Assembly (NCBI GenBank): GCA_000437435.1
Contig: FR899622.1
Location: forward strand, 75,930 to 139,929
Direction of reading: 5' to 3'
DNA: 64,000 bases
Origin: Clostridium sp. CAG:768
Lineage (GTDB): Bacteria > Cyanobacteriota > Vampirovibrionia > Gastranaerophilales > Gastranaerophilaceae
Shown here: positions 8,695 to 17,666 of the stretch, piece by piece
How positions within the stretch are numbered: the first letter of the stretch is position 1
Layout of the letters: the number at the start of each line of letters is the position of its first letter
Program-made: the position numbers and the translations under genes
Notes under the pieces: generated by a model
What the model saw: only the letters and a program-made list of their open reading frames with translations
What the model was told of the DNA's origin: nothing
The model's database searches: none

Positions 8695-9095
8695 TGTATA
8701 AAGTAATGGCACTTGATATCGGGACAAAAAGAATAGGAATCGCACTAAGCGATTATCTTTTAATGCTTGCAAACGGCCATTCATACATTCAAAGACAACC
8801 TGAAGACAAAGCGATTGCTGATATTTTAAAAATTGCAAAAGACAATAATGTAAAAAAAATAGTAGTAGGTGTTCCATACAATATGGACGGCACTCAAGGC
8901 TCTCAAGCACAAGATTGCAAAGATTTTGCATCTAAAATTACCGGTTATGAGATATTCTATGAAGATGAAAGACTCACATCTGACACTGCAGAAGAAAATT
9001 TAAGAGCAAAAAAAATAGACTTTAGAAAAGACAAAGGACTGGTTGATATAGAAAGTGCTTGTATTATACTTGAACAGTATCTATCAAGATGTTAA
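8694..9095 (+). CDS. ruvX: RuvX/YqgF family pre-16S rRNA nuclease (Holliday-junction-resolvase fold)
   Basis: 133 residues from ATG 8694, which overlaps the upstream stop. RNase H-like fold with the family's motifs in order: ALDIGTKRIGIALSD (first acidic residue), VVGVPYNMDGT, YEDERLTS (second acidic) and KGLVDIESACIILEQYL (last acidic). Members mature 16S rRNA 5' ends; a junction-resolvase role was proposed earlier. It is followed by a DUF1292 gene, an order also found in Firmicutes (yrrK-yrzB), which supports the call. Confidence 0.93.
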   Translation: MYKVMALDIGTKRIGIALSDYLLMLANGHSYIQRQPEDKAIADILKIAKDNNVKKIVVGVPYNMDGTQGSQAQDCKDFASKITGYEIFYEDERLTSDTAEENLRAKKIDFRKDKGLVDIESACIILEQYLSRC

Positions 9096-9143
9096 AATAC
9101 AAAAACAAGTTAAATAGAATAATTAAGAAAGGAAAATAAAATT

Positions 9144-9407
9144 ATGGCAGATGAAGATCAAATCATAGAAACAATTGACGAAAACGGTAACGTGATTAAG
9201 TTTGAATTATTCGACATCGTTGAAGTTGACGAACAAGAATATGCATTACTATTACCAGTAGACGAAGAAGAAGAATCTACAGAAGTTGTATTAATGAGAT
9301 TATCTAAAGAAGGCGAAGAATACTTATTCGAAACAATAGACGATGATGAAGAATTTGAAAAAGTAGCAGCTTATGTAGAAAGCATGGAAGACGAAGACGA
9401 GGAATAA
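9144..9407 (+). CDS. DUF1292 (YrzB-like) small acidic protein
   Basis: 87 residues, very acidic, about one third Asp and Glu. The core (IETIDENGNVIKFELFDIVE, then YALLLPVDEEEE and LMRLSKEGEEYLFETIDDD) matches DUF1292. Family function is unknown; members are small beta-rich proteins encoded beside ruvX in many bacteria. AAAGGAAAA precedes the ATG. The next gene starts 3 bases after the stop, and its ribosome site (GAGGAATAA) lies inside the end of this gene. Confidence 0.9.
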   Translation: MADEDQIIETIDENGNVIKFELFDIVEVDEQEYALLLPVDEEEESTEVVLMRLSKEGEEYLFETIDDDEEFEKVAAYVESMEDEDEE

Positions 9408-9410
9408 GTT

Positions 9411-10775
9411 TTGTTTGAGAAATTTACGGAAAAGGCAATAAATGTAGTAAGCTCATCACAAGAATCAGCAAAAAAATTGGGCTTAAAAAAAGTAAGTCCA
9501 GAACTTCTTTTACTGGCTCTTTTTGACGAAGCAAAAGGAATATCTCTAAAGATTTTCAAATCTTATGACATTACAAGAGAAAAATTGGTTGATGAATTAA
9601 AAAAATATGTAGAAGTTTCTACACAGCCATCAACATCAATTCAACCTCTACCTTTTGATGATGAATACAAAGAAATATTAAAAAAATCTCTTGATTTAGC
9701 AAACAAATCAGGAAATCCTACAATATTATATGAACATTTATTCCTTTCCGCAATTTCCGACAAAAAATCAAACAATATTAAAATTCTAGAAGATTTAGGA
9801 TTTGATATATACAAATCAAAAAGTTTACTAGAAAAACTTGTCCAGAAGAAAATAAAACGTCTATATCACCCTGAAATAGACGAAAATAAAGAGTCAAAAG
9901 AAAATAAAGCAGAAGAAACAGACAATATATTTGACTGCGAAGAATCTGCAAAAGTATTTGAACGTGCAGTATCTAAATTATCAACATCAAACTACGAAAT
10001 TCTCGGAACTGAACAAATTCTATCATCTATTTTAGAAGATAAAGAATCAGAATTAACAAAAATTCTTGCACAGTATGGAGTCACAAGCGAAAACTTTGAA
10101 GAAAAACTTCAAAAAATTCAATCCAGACAATCAGAATATGAAGGAAGACAAATAATCTTTACGCCAAACGCATTCAAAACAATGAATATGGCATTAGAAA
10201 CAGCAAAAGAATTAGGATCATCAGTTGTCCTACCTGAACATATAATTTTAGGATTACTCAAAACAAAACGCGGAATTGCATATGACATATTAAAAGAATT
10301 GAAAATTCCAGAAAATGATTTAGCTCACAGCATAATAAAACCAATCGAAAAACAAATGCCAGAGACTCTTACAATATTACGCCTTGCAAAAGAAGAAGCA
10401 AGAAGATTAGGAAGAAATATTGTAGGAACTGAAATGTTTCTTCTCGGTATAATTGGAGAAGCTACTGGAATTGGCGGTCAAGTCCTTTCAGAATTAGAAA
10501 TAAACATTAAAGATGCAAGAACTGTCGTTGAAAATTTAATCGGTTTTGGTAATGAATACTACGATAAAGAAATTATATTTACCGAACGCGCAAAACGAGT
10601 TCTTGAAACAGCTTGGGAATTAGCAAAAAAAGATCATAAACAAAAAATTGAGTCAGCTCACATGTTACTTGCACTTACAACAGAACCTGATTCTTTAGCT
10701 ATGAAAGCTCTAGAAACCTTAGGAGTTGATGCTGTTGAAATTAAAGAAGGTGTAAAAAAACTTCAAGAGGCTTAA
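9411..10775 (+). CDS. Triple Clp-N domain protein without AAA+ ATPase
   Basis: 454 residues starting at TTG 9411 (GAGGAATAA at good distance; MFEKFTEKAINVV is the classic ClpC start). Six Clp repeats, i.e. three tandem Clp-N modules, can be read at about 1-72, 80-145, 165-238, 245-310, 315-378 and 384-454 (for example ILRLAKEEARRLGRNIVGTE and ERAKRVLETAWELAKK). Residues 150-170 are a charged linker. In ClpA and ClpC one such module at the N-terminus recruits adaptors and substrates. Here no Walker motif follows and the protein stops after the third module. It could be an adaptor, a substrate trap, or a competitor of ClpC. Confidence 0.85.
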   Translation: MFEKFTEKAINVVSSSQESAKKLGLKKVSPELLLLALFDEAKGISLKIFKSYDITREKLVDELKKYVEVSTQPSTSIQPLPFDDEYKEILKKSLDLANKSGNPTILYEHLFLSAISDKKSNNIKILEDLGFDIYKSKSLLEKLVQKKIKRLYHPEIDENKESKENKAEETDNIFDCEESAKVFERAVSKLSTSNYEILGTEQILSSILEDKESELTKILAQYGVTSENFEEKLQKIQSRQSEYEGRQIIFTPNAFKTMNMALETAKELGSSVVLPEHIILGLLKTKRGIAYDILKELKIPENDLAHSIIKPIEKQMPETLTILRLAKEEARRLGRNIVGTEMFLLGIIGEATGIGGQVLSELEINIKDARTVVENLIGFGNEYYDKEIIFTERAKRVLETAWELAKKDHKQKIESAHMLLALTTEPDSLAMKALETLGVDAVEIKEGVKKLQEA

Positions 10776-12041
10776 TTGATTAAGGATAATATCAAAAATT
10801 TTATAAAGAAACATAATCTGTCAGGGACAATTATTGTGGCATTTTCTGGGGGTTATGATTCTATGTGTCTTTTAGATATTCTTAATAAACTTGGAGAAAA
10901 AATTATTGCTGCTCACCTAAATCACAATTGGCGAGGAGAAGAAAGCCTAAAGGAAGCTGAAAACTGTAAAAATTTTGCAAAATCCAGAGGTATACAATAC
11001 TATTCTGAAATTCTACCAGATAGCATTGAAAAAACAGAAACAGCAGCTCGTGAAGCAAGATATGATTTTTTTAGAAGATGTGCAAAAAAATTTAATTCAA
11101 AAATTGTATTCACTGCACACAATTTTGACGATAATGCAGAAACTGTCCTTTATAGAATTATAAGAGGTACAGGTACAATAGGACTTCAAGGTATTGCCGA
11201 AAAAAGAGACATCTTTTACAGACCTCTTTTAAAAGCAACAAGAGCTGAAATCGAAAAATATTGCAAAGATAACAATCTTAATCCAAATAATGACAGCTCA
11301 AATTCAAATACAAAATACAAAAGAAACTTTATAAGACACAAAATTATTCCATTACTTAGAGAAATTAATCCAAACGTCACAGAAGCTCTAAATTCGCTTT
11401 CTGAAATTGCATATGAAGATAATAATCTAATTAATACTTATCTGCCTACAAATCTTATTCAGGCTTCTGAAATTGAACAAAAAAGATTAATATATAAAAT
11501 ACTCAACGAATATAACCTAGATTATGATCGAGAAAAGATTGAAAATATTCAAAAATTTATACAAGAAAATAAAAATTCAAAATCAGGAAAAAAAATATCT
11601 TTAGCAGATAATCTATGGCTATTTGTCAGCAGCAAAAAAGCAGAAGTTATAAGTAGAACAGAAAAACACACAGAAGAAATAAATATATCAAAATGTGGGG
11701 AATACAAATTTGAAGATTATATCTTTTCAATTGAAAAATATAATGAAGAAATAACTGAATTTCCACATGACACAGAATACAAAGCCTATATATCTGCTGA
11801 TGAAATCAATTTTACCCTAAGACACAGAAAAGACGGAGATAAAATACAACCTCTCGGGTCTAAAGGCTCTCAAAAATTAAAAAAATACTTAAATGAAAAG
11901 AAAATTCCTCAACATGAAAAAGATAAACTAATCTTTTTATGTAAGGATAATGAAATCTTATGGGCAGCAGGCATTGGGATAAGTGAAAAAATTAAAGTTG
12001 CCCAAAAGCCAACACATATGCTAAAATTAGAAAAGAGGTAG
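10776..12041 (+). CDS. tilS: tRNA(Ile)-lysidine synthase
   Basis: Modifies C34 of tRNA-Ile (CAU) to lysidine with ATP and lysine, converting its decoding to AUA. 421 residues from a TTG start directly after the previous stop (AAGAGGC as ribosome site). N-terminal PP-loop ATPase: FSGGYDSMCLL (SGGxDS motif), AAHLNHNWRGEES, TAHNFDDNAETVLYRIIRGTG, and RPLL at about 148. The C-terminal TilS domain is recognisable (FTLRHRKDGDKIQPLGSKGS, KKYLNEKKIP). AUA codons are frequent in this AT-rich genome, so the enzyme should be essential. tilS followed by hpt is a widely conserved pair. Confidence 0.95.
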   Translation: MIKDNIKNFIKKHNLSGTIIVAFSGGYDSMCLLDILNKLGEKIIAAHLNHNWRGEESLKEAENCKNFAKSRGIQYYSEILPDSIEKTETAAREARYDFFRRCAKKFNSKIVFTAHNFDDNAETVLYRIIRGTGTIGLQGIAEKRDIFYRPLLKATRAEIEKYCKDNNLNPNNDSSNSNTKYKRNFIRHKIIPLLREINPNVTEALNSLSEIAYEDNNLINTYLPTNLIQASEIEQKRLIYKILNEYNLDYDREKIENIQKFIQENKNSKSGKKISLADNLWLFVSSKKAEVISRTEKHTEEINISKCGEYKFEDYIFSIEKYNEEITEFPHDTEYKAYISADEINFTLRHRKDGDKIQPLGSKGSQKLKKYLNEKKIPQHEKDKLIFLCKDNEILWAAGIGISEKIKVAQKPTHMLKLEKR

Positions 12042-12044
12042 GTT

Positions 12045-12584
12045 ATGGATATAAATAAATTAAAAATTCTTTTCACTGAAGAACAAATTCAATCAAGAAT
12101 AAAAGAACTTGCAGATGAAATGAATAAATTTTATGGAAACGAAGAAGTTTATGCAATATGTGTATTAAAAGGTGCAGTAATGTTTGCTGTGGATTTGGTA
12201 AAACACCTTAATATGCCTTTAAAAATCGAATTTATTAGATTATCAAGCTACAATGGCGGCACAAGTACCTCAGGCAAAGTAAATGCTGTAGATATATCAT
12301 TACCTGATCTCAATGGAAAAAATGTTTTAATTATTGAAGATATTGTAGATACAGGATTAACTGCAAAATTTTTACTTGATTTTCTAAACTGCAACTTCCA
12401 TACTAAATCTACAAAATTCTGCTCACTTTTAGATAAAAAAATAACACGAGTTGCAGATGTCGATGCTGATTATTACGGCTTTGAAGTCGATGATAAATTT
12501 TTAATCGGCTATGGACTTGATTATGATGGTTATTATAGAAACTTAAGATATATTGGATATGTTGATAAATCAGATTTGGAGTAA
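12045..12584 (+). CDS. hpt: Hypoxanthine phosphoribosyltransferase
   Basis: Purine salvage: hypoxanthine or guanine plus PRPP gives IMP or GMP. 179 residues, normal length. The PRPP-binding motif VLIIEDIVDTGLT is at about 97-109, preceded by a flexible loop segment (RLSSYNGGTSTSGKV). The late DDKFLIGYGLDYDGYYRNL matches the family's metal and purine-binding end. GAGGTAGGTT precedes the ATG. It sits 3 bases after tilS and 3 bases before the kinase gene, so all three are surely co-transcribed. Confidence 0.95.
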   Translation: MDINKLKILFTEEQIQSRIKELADEMNKFYGNEEVYAICVLKGAVMFAVDLVKHLNMPLKIEFIRLSSYNGGTSTSGKVNAVDISLPDLNGKNVLIIEDIVDTGLTAKFLLDFLNCNFHTKSTKFCSLLDKKITRVADVDADYYGFEVDDKFLIGYGLDYDGYYRNLRYIGYVDKSDLE

Positions 12585-12587
12585 AAA

Positions 12588-13682
12588 TTGGCAGAATATG
12601 AAAAATCTATTGAATTAATAAATGAATTTTTTACCATTGGACAGTCTGAAAACTTTTCTAATGAAATTTTTCAGACACTACAAAAAATTATCAATTTTGA
12701 TTCAGGATACATATTTTACACAAACCCTACAAGATTAGAATATTCATACAATCCAAAAACAAATGACATTAATAATATACAAGGGAATTACCTTTTAGAA
12801 AATTTAAAAATTAAAAATACAATTTTTGGAAAAATTATTATCACCGGAAACTATTTTTCTGATAATGATAAAAAAGTATTTAGAACTTGTGCATCAATCA
12901 TTGCCAATATAACAAAAGATAAAGAAATTTCAAAAATCATAAAAATGCAAATACAAGCCTTACAAGAAGGTTATGAAAAGGTTCAAAAAAATAATAAGAA
13001 AATTCTTGAATCTGAAAAAATAAAAACTAAATTTATATCACACATATCACATGAATTACGCACTCCACTCAATTCTATTTTAGGATTTTCTGATTTGCTT
13101 GGAAATGAATATATAGGTAAACTTAATGAAAAACAAAAAGAATACATTAACGACATAAAAATCTCTGGACTTCATTTATTAGGAATGATTAATGAAATAC
13201 TTGATATGTCTAAAATTGAAGCAAGAGCTATAAAACTTACCTTACGAGAATTTGAAATTAAACAAGCAATAAATGAAGTTATAAATATAATAAATCCTCT
13301 TCTGATCAAAAAAAATCAAACTCTTGAAACATATATAGAAAACTTTAAAATAAAAGCAGACTATCAAAAAATTCAACAAATACTATTTAATCTGCTCAGT
13401 AATGCAATTAAATATACTCCTGAAAATGGAACAATAAAAATTAATGCATACAAAAATGATAATTCCGCAATCATTGAAATTGAAGACAACGGAATAGGTA
13501 TTGCTCCAAATAATCATAAAAAAATATTTAAAAAATTTGAACAAGTAGGTGAAATACAAGAAAACTCTACTGGATTAGGTTTATCAATAACAAAAGAACT
13601 TATAAAATTACACAAAGGAAAAATATCACTAAATAGTGAACTTAATCAAGGTTCTAAATTTGTTATATCCTTACCACAGTAA
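12588..13682 (+). CDS. Soluble sensor histidine kinase
   Basis: 364 residues, TTG start behind GGAG at the end of hpt. No membrane helix. Residues 1-105 look like a degenerate GAF-type sensor; 108-147 form a coiled coil; HisKA has FISHISHELRTPLNS with phospho-acceptor His155; the catalytic domain shows the N box (LFNLLSNAIKYTPENG), G1 (EDNGIGI), F (KKFEQV) and G2 (STGLGLSITKELI). No response regulator is encoded nearby, so its partner is elsewhere. A cytosolic signal is likely. Last gene of the packed operon that begins at the ClpX-type zinc finger. Confidence 0.9.
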   Translation: MAEYEKSIELINEFFTIGQSENFSNEIFQTLQKIINFDSGYIFYTNPTRLEYSYNPKTNDINNIQGNYLLENLKIKNTIFGKIIITGNYFSDNDKKVFRTCASIIANITKDKEISKIIKMQIQALQEGYEKVQKNNKKILESEKIKTKFISHISHELRTPLNSILGFSDLLGNEYIGKLNEKQKEYINDIKISGLHLLGMINEILDMSKIEARAIKLTLREFEIKQAINEVINIINPLLIKKNQTLETYIENFKIKADYQKIQQILFNLLSNAIKYTPENGTIKINAYKNDNSAIIEIEDNGIGIAPNNHKKIFKKFEQVGEIQENSTGLGLSITKELIKLHKGKISLNSELNQGSKFVISLPQ

Positions 13683-13755
13683 TTTATAGGCTTGTTTTTT
13701 ATATAAACATATGTTATAATTAAAATATATTGAAAGAATAGAGGAGTTTTGGAAT

Positions 13756-14481
13756 ATGGCATCTATAAAAGACGCTTTTGAAGAGTCCTTTCAGGATAAT
13801 CACGCTATTATAAAATATATTTTATTTGCGATCCCTGTTTATTATTGTGTTCATTTATATTCTAATGCGACAAAAGGGGATTTAACAGGCTTTTGGTGGA
13901 TGTTTGGAGTAACTTATCTTCTACTTTTTGGATTTTTAATCAAATGTACAACCAATGTAAGAAACGGTAAAGACCATGTACTCCCATCATTTAATATTTT
14001 TGCTCTTTTCTGGGCAGGAATAAAAGGAACTATTGCATTAGGTCCATCTATTGCTATTAACTGCTGGTTAGCATCATTATTAAATGGTTTAGTTGCTAAT
14101 TATATTCCAGAGCCAAATACCTTAATAATATTTCAAGTTATAATATGGGGCCTATTTGGTTCAATTATATTAACAGGATATTTATGTTATGCTAAGAGCT
14201 TCAAAATATCAGATGCATACAATTTTAAAGTTATATCAGAATCATGCTGTGATATACTTGTAGCGGTATTATTTATGATACCACAAGTTTTATTAGCTAA
14301 TGCATTGTTAATTGCGCCAGTAACATATGTAATTTGGGTATTTTTAGGAATTCCACACCCAGTAGCAATTTTTTACTGGAGTATGGTACTTATATTTAAC
14401 CTTGCAATGTGCGGACACTATTTAGCACAAGTTGATTATGAATCAATACAAGCTAAAGAAAATAGTGATAAAATCATTTAA
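13756..14481 (+). CDS. Polytopic membrane protein resembling DUF4013
   Basis: 241 residues with about six hydrophobic segments (about 20-35, 48-66, 78-100, 120-145, 160-190 and 195-225). The pattern GFLIKCTTNVRNGKDHVLPSF followed by FALFWAGIKG resembles the DUF4013 core (basic loop, xLPxF, then a GLK-like start of the next helix). Function of that family is unknown. GAGGAG precedes the ATG. Separated by 73 bases from the kinase gene, with a possible -10 (TATAAT-like in TTATAATTAAAATATA), so it may have its own promoter. A terminator follows immediately. Confidence 0.7.
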   Translation: MASIKDAFEESFQDNHAIIKYILFAIPVYYCVHLYSNATKGDLTGFWWMFGVTYLLLFGFLIKCTTNVRNGKDHVLPSFNIFALFWAGIKGTIALGPSIAINCWLASLLNGLVANYIPEPNTLIIFQVIIWGLFGSIILTGYLCYAKSFKISDAYNFKVISESCCDILVAVLFMIPQVLLANALLIAPVTYVIWVFLGIPHPVAIFYWSMVLIFNLAMCGHYLAQVDYESIQAKENSDKII

Positions 14482-14514
14482 AAAAAAAGCCTCTTAATCA
14501 AGAGGCTTTTTTTA
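14481..14514. terminator. Bidirectional intrinsic terminator
   Basis: A-run, GCCTCTT, loop AATC, AAGAGGC, T-run. It serves the membrane-protein gene on the plus strand and uvrB on the minus strand; the uvrB stop codon lies within its edge. Confidence 0.9.
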
Positions 14515-16497
14515 ATCTAACATTTCTCTTAACTTTTTCAACTTGTCTCTAATCTCAGCTGCTCGTTCAAAATCGAGAATTTTAGCAGCCTTATGCATAT
14601 CTTTTTCAAGTTTATCTATAAGTTTTGGCAATTCTTTTTTATCAATCCCCATATCAACCATTTCTTCAGCAACTATATCTTCTAAATCACGATAGCTTGC
14701 AACAAGTGATAATAGATTATTCTCAATCGGCTTTTTAATAGTTTGAGGAATAATACCATACTTTTTATTATATTCAAGCTGAATTTTTCTTCTGCGTTCT
14801 GTTTCAAATATTGCCTTTTCCATAGATTCCGTCATTCTATCAGCATACATAATAACTTCACCACAAGCGTTACGAGCTGCACGACCAATTGTCTGAATTA
14901 AACTAGTTTCAGATCTTAAAAATCCTTCTTTATCAGCATCCATAATAGCAACAAGAGAAACTTCTGGAATATCAAGTCCTTCCCTCAAAAGATTTACGCC
15001 AATTAAAACATCAAATTCACCTAATCTAAGATCTCGCAAAATTTCAACCCTTTCTAATGATTGAATTTCACTATGCAAATATCTAACCTTAATACCTTCT
15101 TGTATAAAGAAATCTGTTAAATCTTCTGCCATACGTTTAGTAAGAGTTGTAATCAAAACTCTTTCATCTTTTTCAGTACGTTTTTTAATTTCTTCTTTCA
15201 AATCATTTATCTGAGATTCAATAGGTCTTACAGAAATTTTCGGATCTACAAGACCTGTAGGTCTGATAATTTGTTCAACTAATTGTGCAGAAGTCTGTCT
15301 TTCAAAATCACCAGGAGTTGCTGAAATATAAATTTTTTGATGAACTTTTTTAAAAAATTCTTCATTCTTCAATGGTCTGTTATCCCTTGCACAAGGCAGT
15401 CTAAAACCATATTCGATAAGAGTATTTTTTCTTGAAGAATCACCATGATACATACCCTTTAACTGAGGAAGAGTAACATGCGATTCATCAATTACAGTTA
15501 AAAAATCACCTCTAAAATAATCTAATAAAGTAGCGGGAGCTGAACCTTTAGGTCTGCGTTCAATTATTCTTGAATAATTTTCAATACCTGAACAATAGCC
15601 CATTTCCTTAATCATTTCAATATCATATTTAACTCTTTGTTCTAATCTTTGAGCTTCAACTAGTTTGTTTTCATTTTGAAGCTCTACTAAACGATGTTGA
15701 AGCTCTTCTTTTATCAATTTTATTGTTTCTTCAACATTTTCATCATACGAAAGATAATGAACAGCCGGATAAATTACAACTTTTTGAGGAGTTTCAATTA
15801 TTTCTCCTGTAACATTATCGATTCTGACAATTTTTTCAATCTCATCACCAAAGAAATAAATTCTTGTAATAATTTTTTCATATGCAGGCATAATTTCAAC
15901 AATATCGCCTCTTGCTCTAAATGTAGAACGTTCTAACACAAGATCATTCCTTGTATACTGAACACTAACAAGATGTTTTAACAAATCATCTCGATTAATC
16001 TCGTCCCCAACATTTAATTCAACAGAACCTTTAAAATAATTTTCAGGAAGTCCCAAGCCATAAATACAACTGACAGATGCGACAATAATTACATCATTTC
16101 TTTCATACAGGCATCTTGTAGCATTATGTCTTAATCTATCGATTTCTTCATTAATAGAAGCAGATTTTTCAATAAATGTATCAGTTCTTGGGATATAAGC
16201 TTCAGGCTGATAATAATCATAATAACTTATAAAATATTCAACAGCATTATCTGGAAACAACTCCTTAAACTCATTATATAACTGAGCTGCAAGAGTTTTA
16301 TTATGTGCAATGATAAGCGTCGGCCTTTGAATTTTTTCAATAACATTTGCAATAGTAAATGTTTTTCCTGAACCTGTAATTCCTAACAAAGTCTGAGCAT
16401 CATCTCCATTTTTAATTCCCTCGACCAATTGTTCAATAGCTTTTGGCTGATCACCTGCAGGCTTATATTTAGATGAAATTTTAAATTTTCTTTCCAT
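14512..16497 (-). CDS. uvrB: UvrABC excision repair helicase subunit B
   Basis: DNA damage verification and loading of UvrC in nucleotide-excision repair. 661 residues, normal length. Walker A GITGSGKTFT near 40; the beta-hairpin block YDYYQPEAYIPRTDTFIEK; DEAD-like box VIDESHVTLPQ; helicase motifs LREGLDIPEVSLVAI and QTIGRAAR; C-terminal UVR motif (KAAKILDFERAAEIRDKLKKL) that contacts UvrC. There is no Shine-Dalgarno; a TATAAT box lies exactly 6 bases before the ATG, suggesting a leaderless mRNA. A palindrome overlaps the -35. Confidence 0.97.
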   Translation of the reverse strand: MERKFKISSKYKPAGDQPKAIEQLVEGIKNGDDAQTLLGITGSGKTFTIANVIEKIQRPTLIIAHNKTLAAQLYNEFKELFPDNAVEYFISYYDYYQPEAYIPRTDTFIEKSASINEEIDRLRHNATRCLYERNDVIIVASVSCIYGLGLPENYFKGSVELNVGDEINRDDLLKHLVSVQYTRNDLVLERSTFRARGDIVEIMPAYEKIITRIYFFGDEIEKIVRIDNVTGEIIETPQKVVIYPAVHYLSYDENVEETIKLIKEELQHRLVELQNENKLVEAQRLEQRVKYDIEMIKEMGYCSGIENYSRIIERRPKGSAPATLLDYFRGDFLTVIDESHVTLPQLKGMYHGDSSRKNTLIEYGFRLPCARDNRPLKNEEFFKKVHQKIYISATPGDFERQTSAQLVEQIIRPTGLVDPKISVRPIESQINDLKEEIKKRTEKDERVLITTLTKRMAEDLTDFFIQEGIKVRYLHSEIQSLERVEILRDLRLGEFDVLIGVNLLREGLDIPEVSLVAIMDADKEGFLRSETSLIQTIGRAARNACGEVIMYADRMTESMEKAIFETERRRKIQLEYNKKYGIIPQTIKKPIENNLLSLVASYRDLEDIVAEEMVDMGIDKKELPKLIDKLEKDMHKAAKILDFERAAEIRDKLKKLREMLD

Positions 16498-16503
16498 ATT
16501 AAA

Positions 16504-16531
16504 ATTATACTAAAATAAAAAAAACTAGCAA
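16504..16531 (-). promoter_or_regulatory. uvrB promoter placing the start site at the ATG
   Basis: Minus strand TTGCTA, 16 bases, TATAAT, then 6 bases and ATG. The expected start of transcription falls on or next to the start codon. Confidence 0.6.
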
Positions 16532-16551
16532 AAAAAAATTTTTACTAGTTT
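16522..16551. promoter_or_regulatory. Inverted repeat overlapping the uvrB -35, possible operator
   Basis: AAACTAG and CTAGTTT flank an A/T core that also pairs (AAAAA with TTTTT). Its position over the -35 of a repair gene would suit an SOS-type repressor, but no known LexA consensus was recognised. It also lies just upstream of the divergent gene at 16596. Confidence 0.4.
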
Positions 16552-16595
16552 ATAGTAAAATAGGAATATTCTAAAAATTAAGGGCTCCCAAAAAA

Positions 16596-17666
16596 TTGAT
16601 TAATCCAATATTAAATGCTGATGGAAAAAAGAATACACAAGAAAAGTACAGAGACCCGTTAAGTAAGAAATTACCGGTCATGATGTCCTATTCTAGTGAA
16701 GTTGGCACAGCCATTTCTGAAATTGCGCCAAAACTTGGAACTGCACTTTGGGCACCTACTTTTATGTATCTTGGAGCAGACATATACGATAAATACAAAA
16801 ACGACAAAACAAGCTATAACCCAAGTGCAAAAAGAGCCCTTAAAAGAGCTATTTATCAAGGATTAACTTCAATTGTAGCTCTTCCAGCTGTAATTATTGC
16901 CGGTCAATTTATCGCATCACCACTTGGAAAACTAGGAAAAGCCGGCATTAGCGGGAATGCAAAAGATGCTGTATATAAACATATTAAAAATGTAATAGAC
17001 CAAGCACATGGCAGTGCTCTTGATAATTACGAAAGTTTTAATCGTATTATCACTGAAACATTAGAAAATAAAATAAAAGTTAGAAACAATGAGAAAAAAA
17101 CAATTAATCCATTCAAACGCTTTTATAACAAATATTTTACAGATAGATATGATTTACTTAGCTCTGATAAAGATAAAATTATTAAATTTGCAAAAGAAAA
17201 TGCTCTTGCAACATTTAATATAAAAAATGCACTTAAACACGGTGACAAAAGCAAAATTCCAAACAAAGTTTATAACAAATATAATGATATTCTCCCAGCA
17301 ATGAAAGAAATGTATAAAGAAGGCGATTATGCATATCAGGCAACTAGAAACGCTCTAAAAGAATATCAAAACTCATTAATATTCAAAAACAAATTACTAA
17401 AAACAATAGGTGGTCTTGGTACATTATTTTTACTTGCAACACCAATTAATACATTTGTTGATAAACAATTAATGAAAAAATATATTGGACCAGGTATTGA
17501 TCAAATATCACATAGTTTTGTAAATGAATCTCGAATGAAATCAATCTTTAACGACATGAAAGATCGAATTACAAATCAGAATGATAAAAACGAGAAGACA
17601 TCGAACCTGCTTCAGAAAGTAAAGATTCAGCCCTTATCGAAGTCAAAGGTTGAGGTATCTCAGTAA
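16596..17666 (+). CDS. Lineage-specific membrane-associated protein, 356 residues
   Basis: Not recognised. The frame opens at TTG 16596 without a strong ribosome site; an internal ATG at residue 29 is an alternative. Hydrophobic segments lie at about 40-60 (LGTALWAPTFMYLGADIY), 85-108 (IVALPAVIIAGQFIASPLG) and 268-285 (TIGGLGTLFLLATPIN). Between them is a charged helical part with FKRFYNKYFTDRYDLL. That segment and the overall layout recall the larger protein at 21921-24074 (FKGFLKKNFVDRFRIT), so they may be distant paralogs. The last 98 bases overlap the convergent CpaF-like gene, where base composition fits the other gene better. Confidence 0.65.
   Translation: MINPILNADGKKNTQEKYRDPLSKKLPVMMSYSSEVGTAISEIAPKLGTALWAPTFMYLGADIYDKYKNDKTSYNPSAKRALKRAIYQGLTSIVALPAVIIAGQFIASPLGKLGKAGISGNAKDAVYKHIKNVIDQAHGSALDNYESFNRIITETLENKIKVRNNEKKTINPFKRFYNKYFTDRYDLLSSDKDKIIKFAKENALATFNIKNALKHGDKSKIPNKVYNKYNDILPAMKEMYKEGDYAYQATRNALKEYQNSLIFKNKLLKTIGGLGTLFLLATPINTFVDKQLMKKYIGPGIDQISHSFVNESRMKSIFNDMKDRITNQNDKNEKTSNLLQKVKIQPLSKSKVEVSQ

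Noticed and set aside
10776..12041. Altered PP-loop (SGGYDS) in TilS as a loss of function
   Set aside because: The motif is SGGxDS and tolerates different residues at x; all other motifs are intact.
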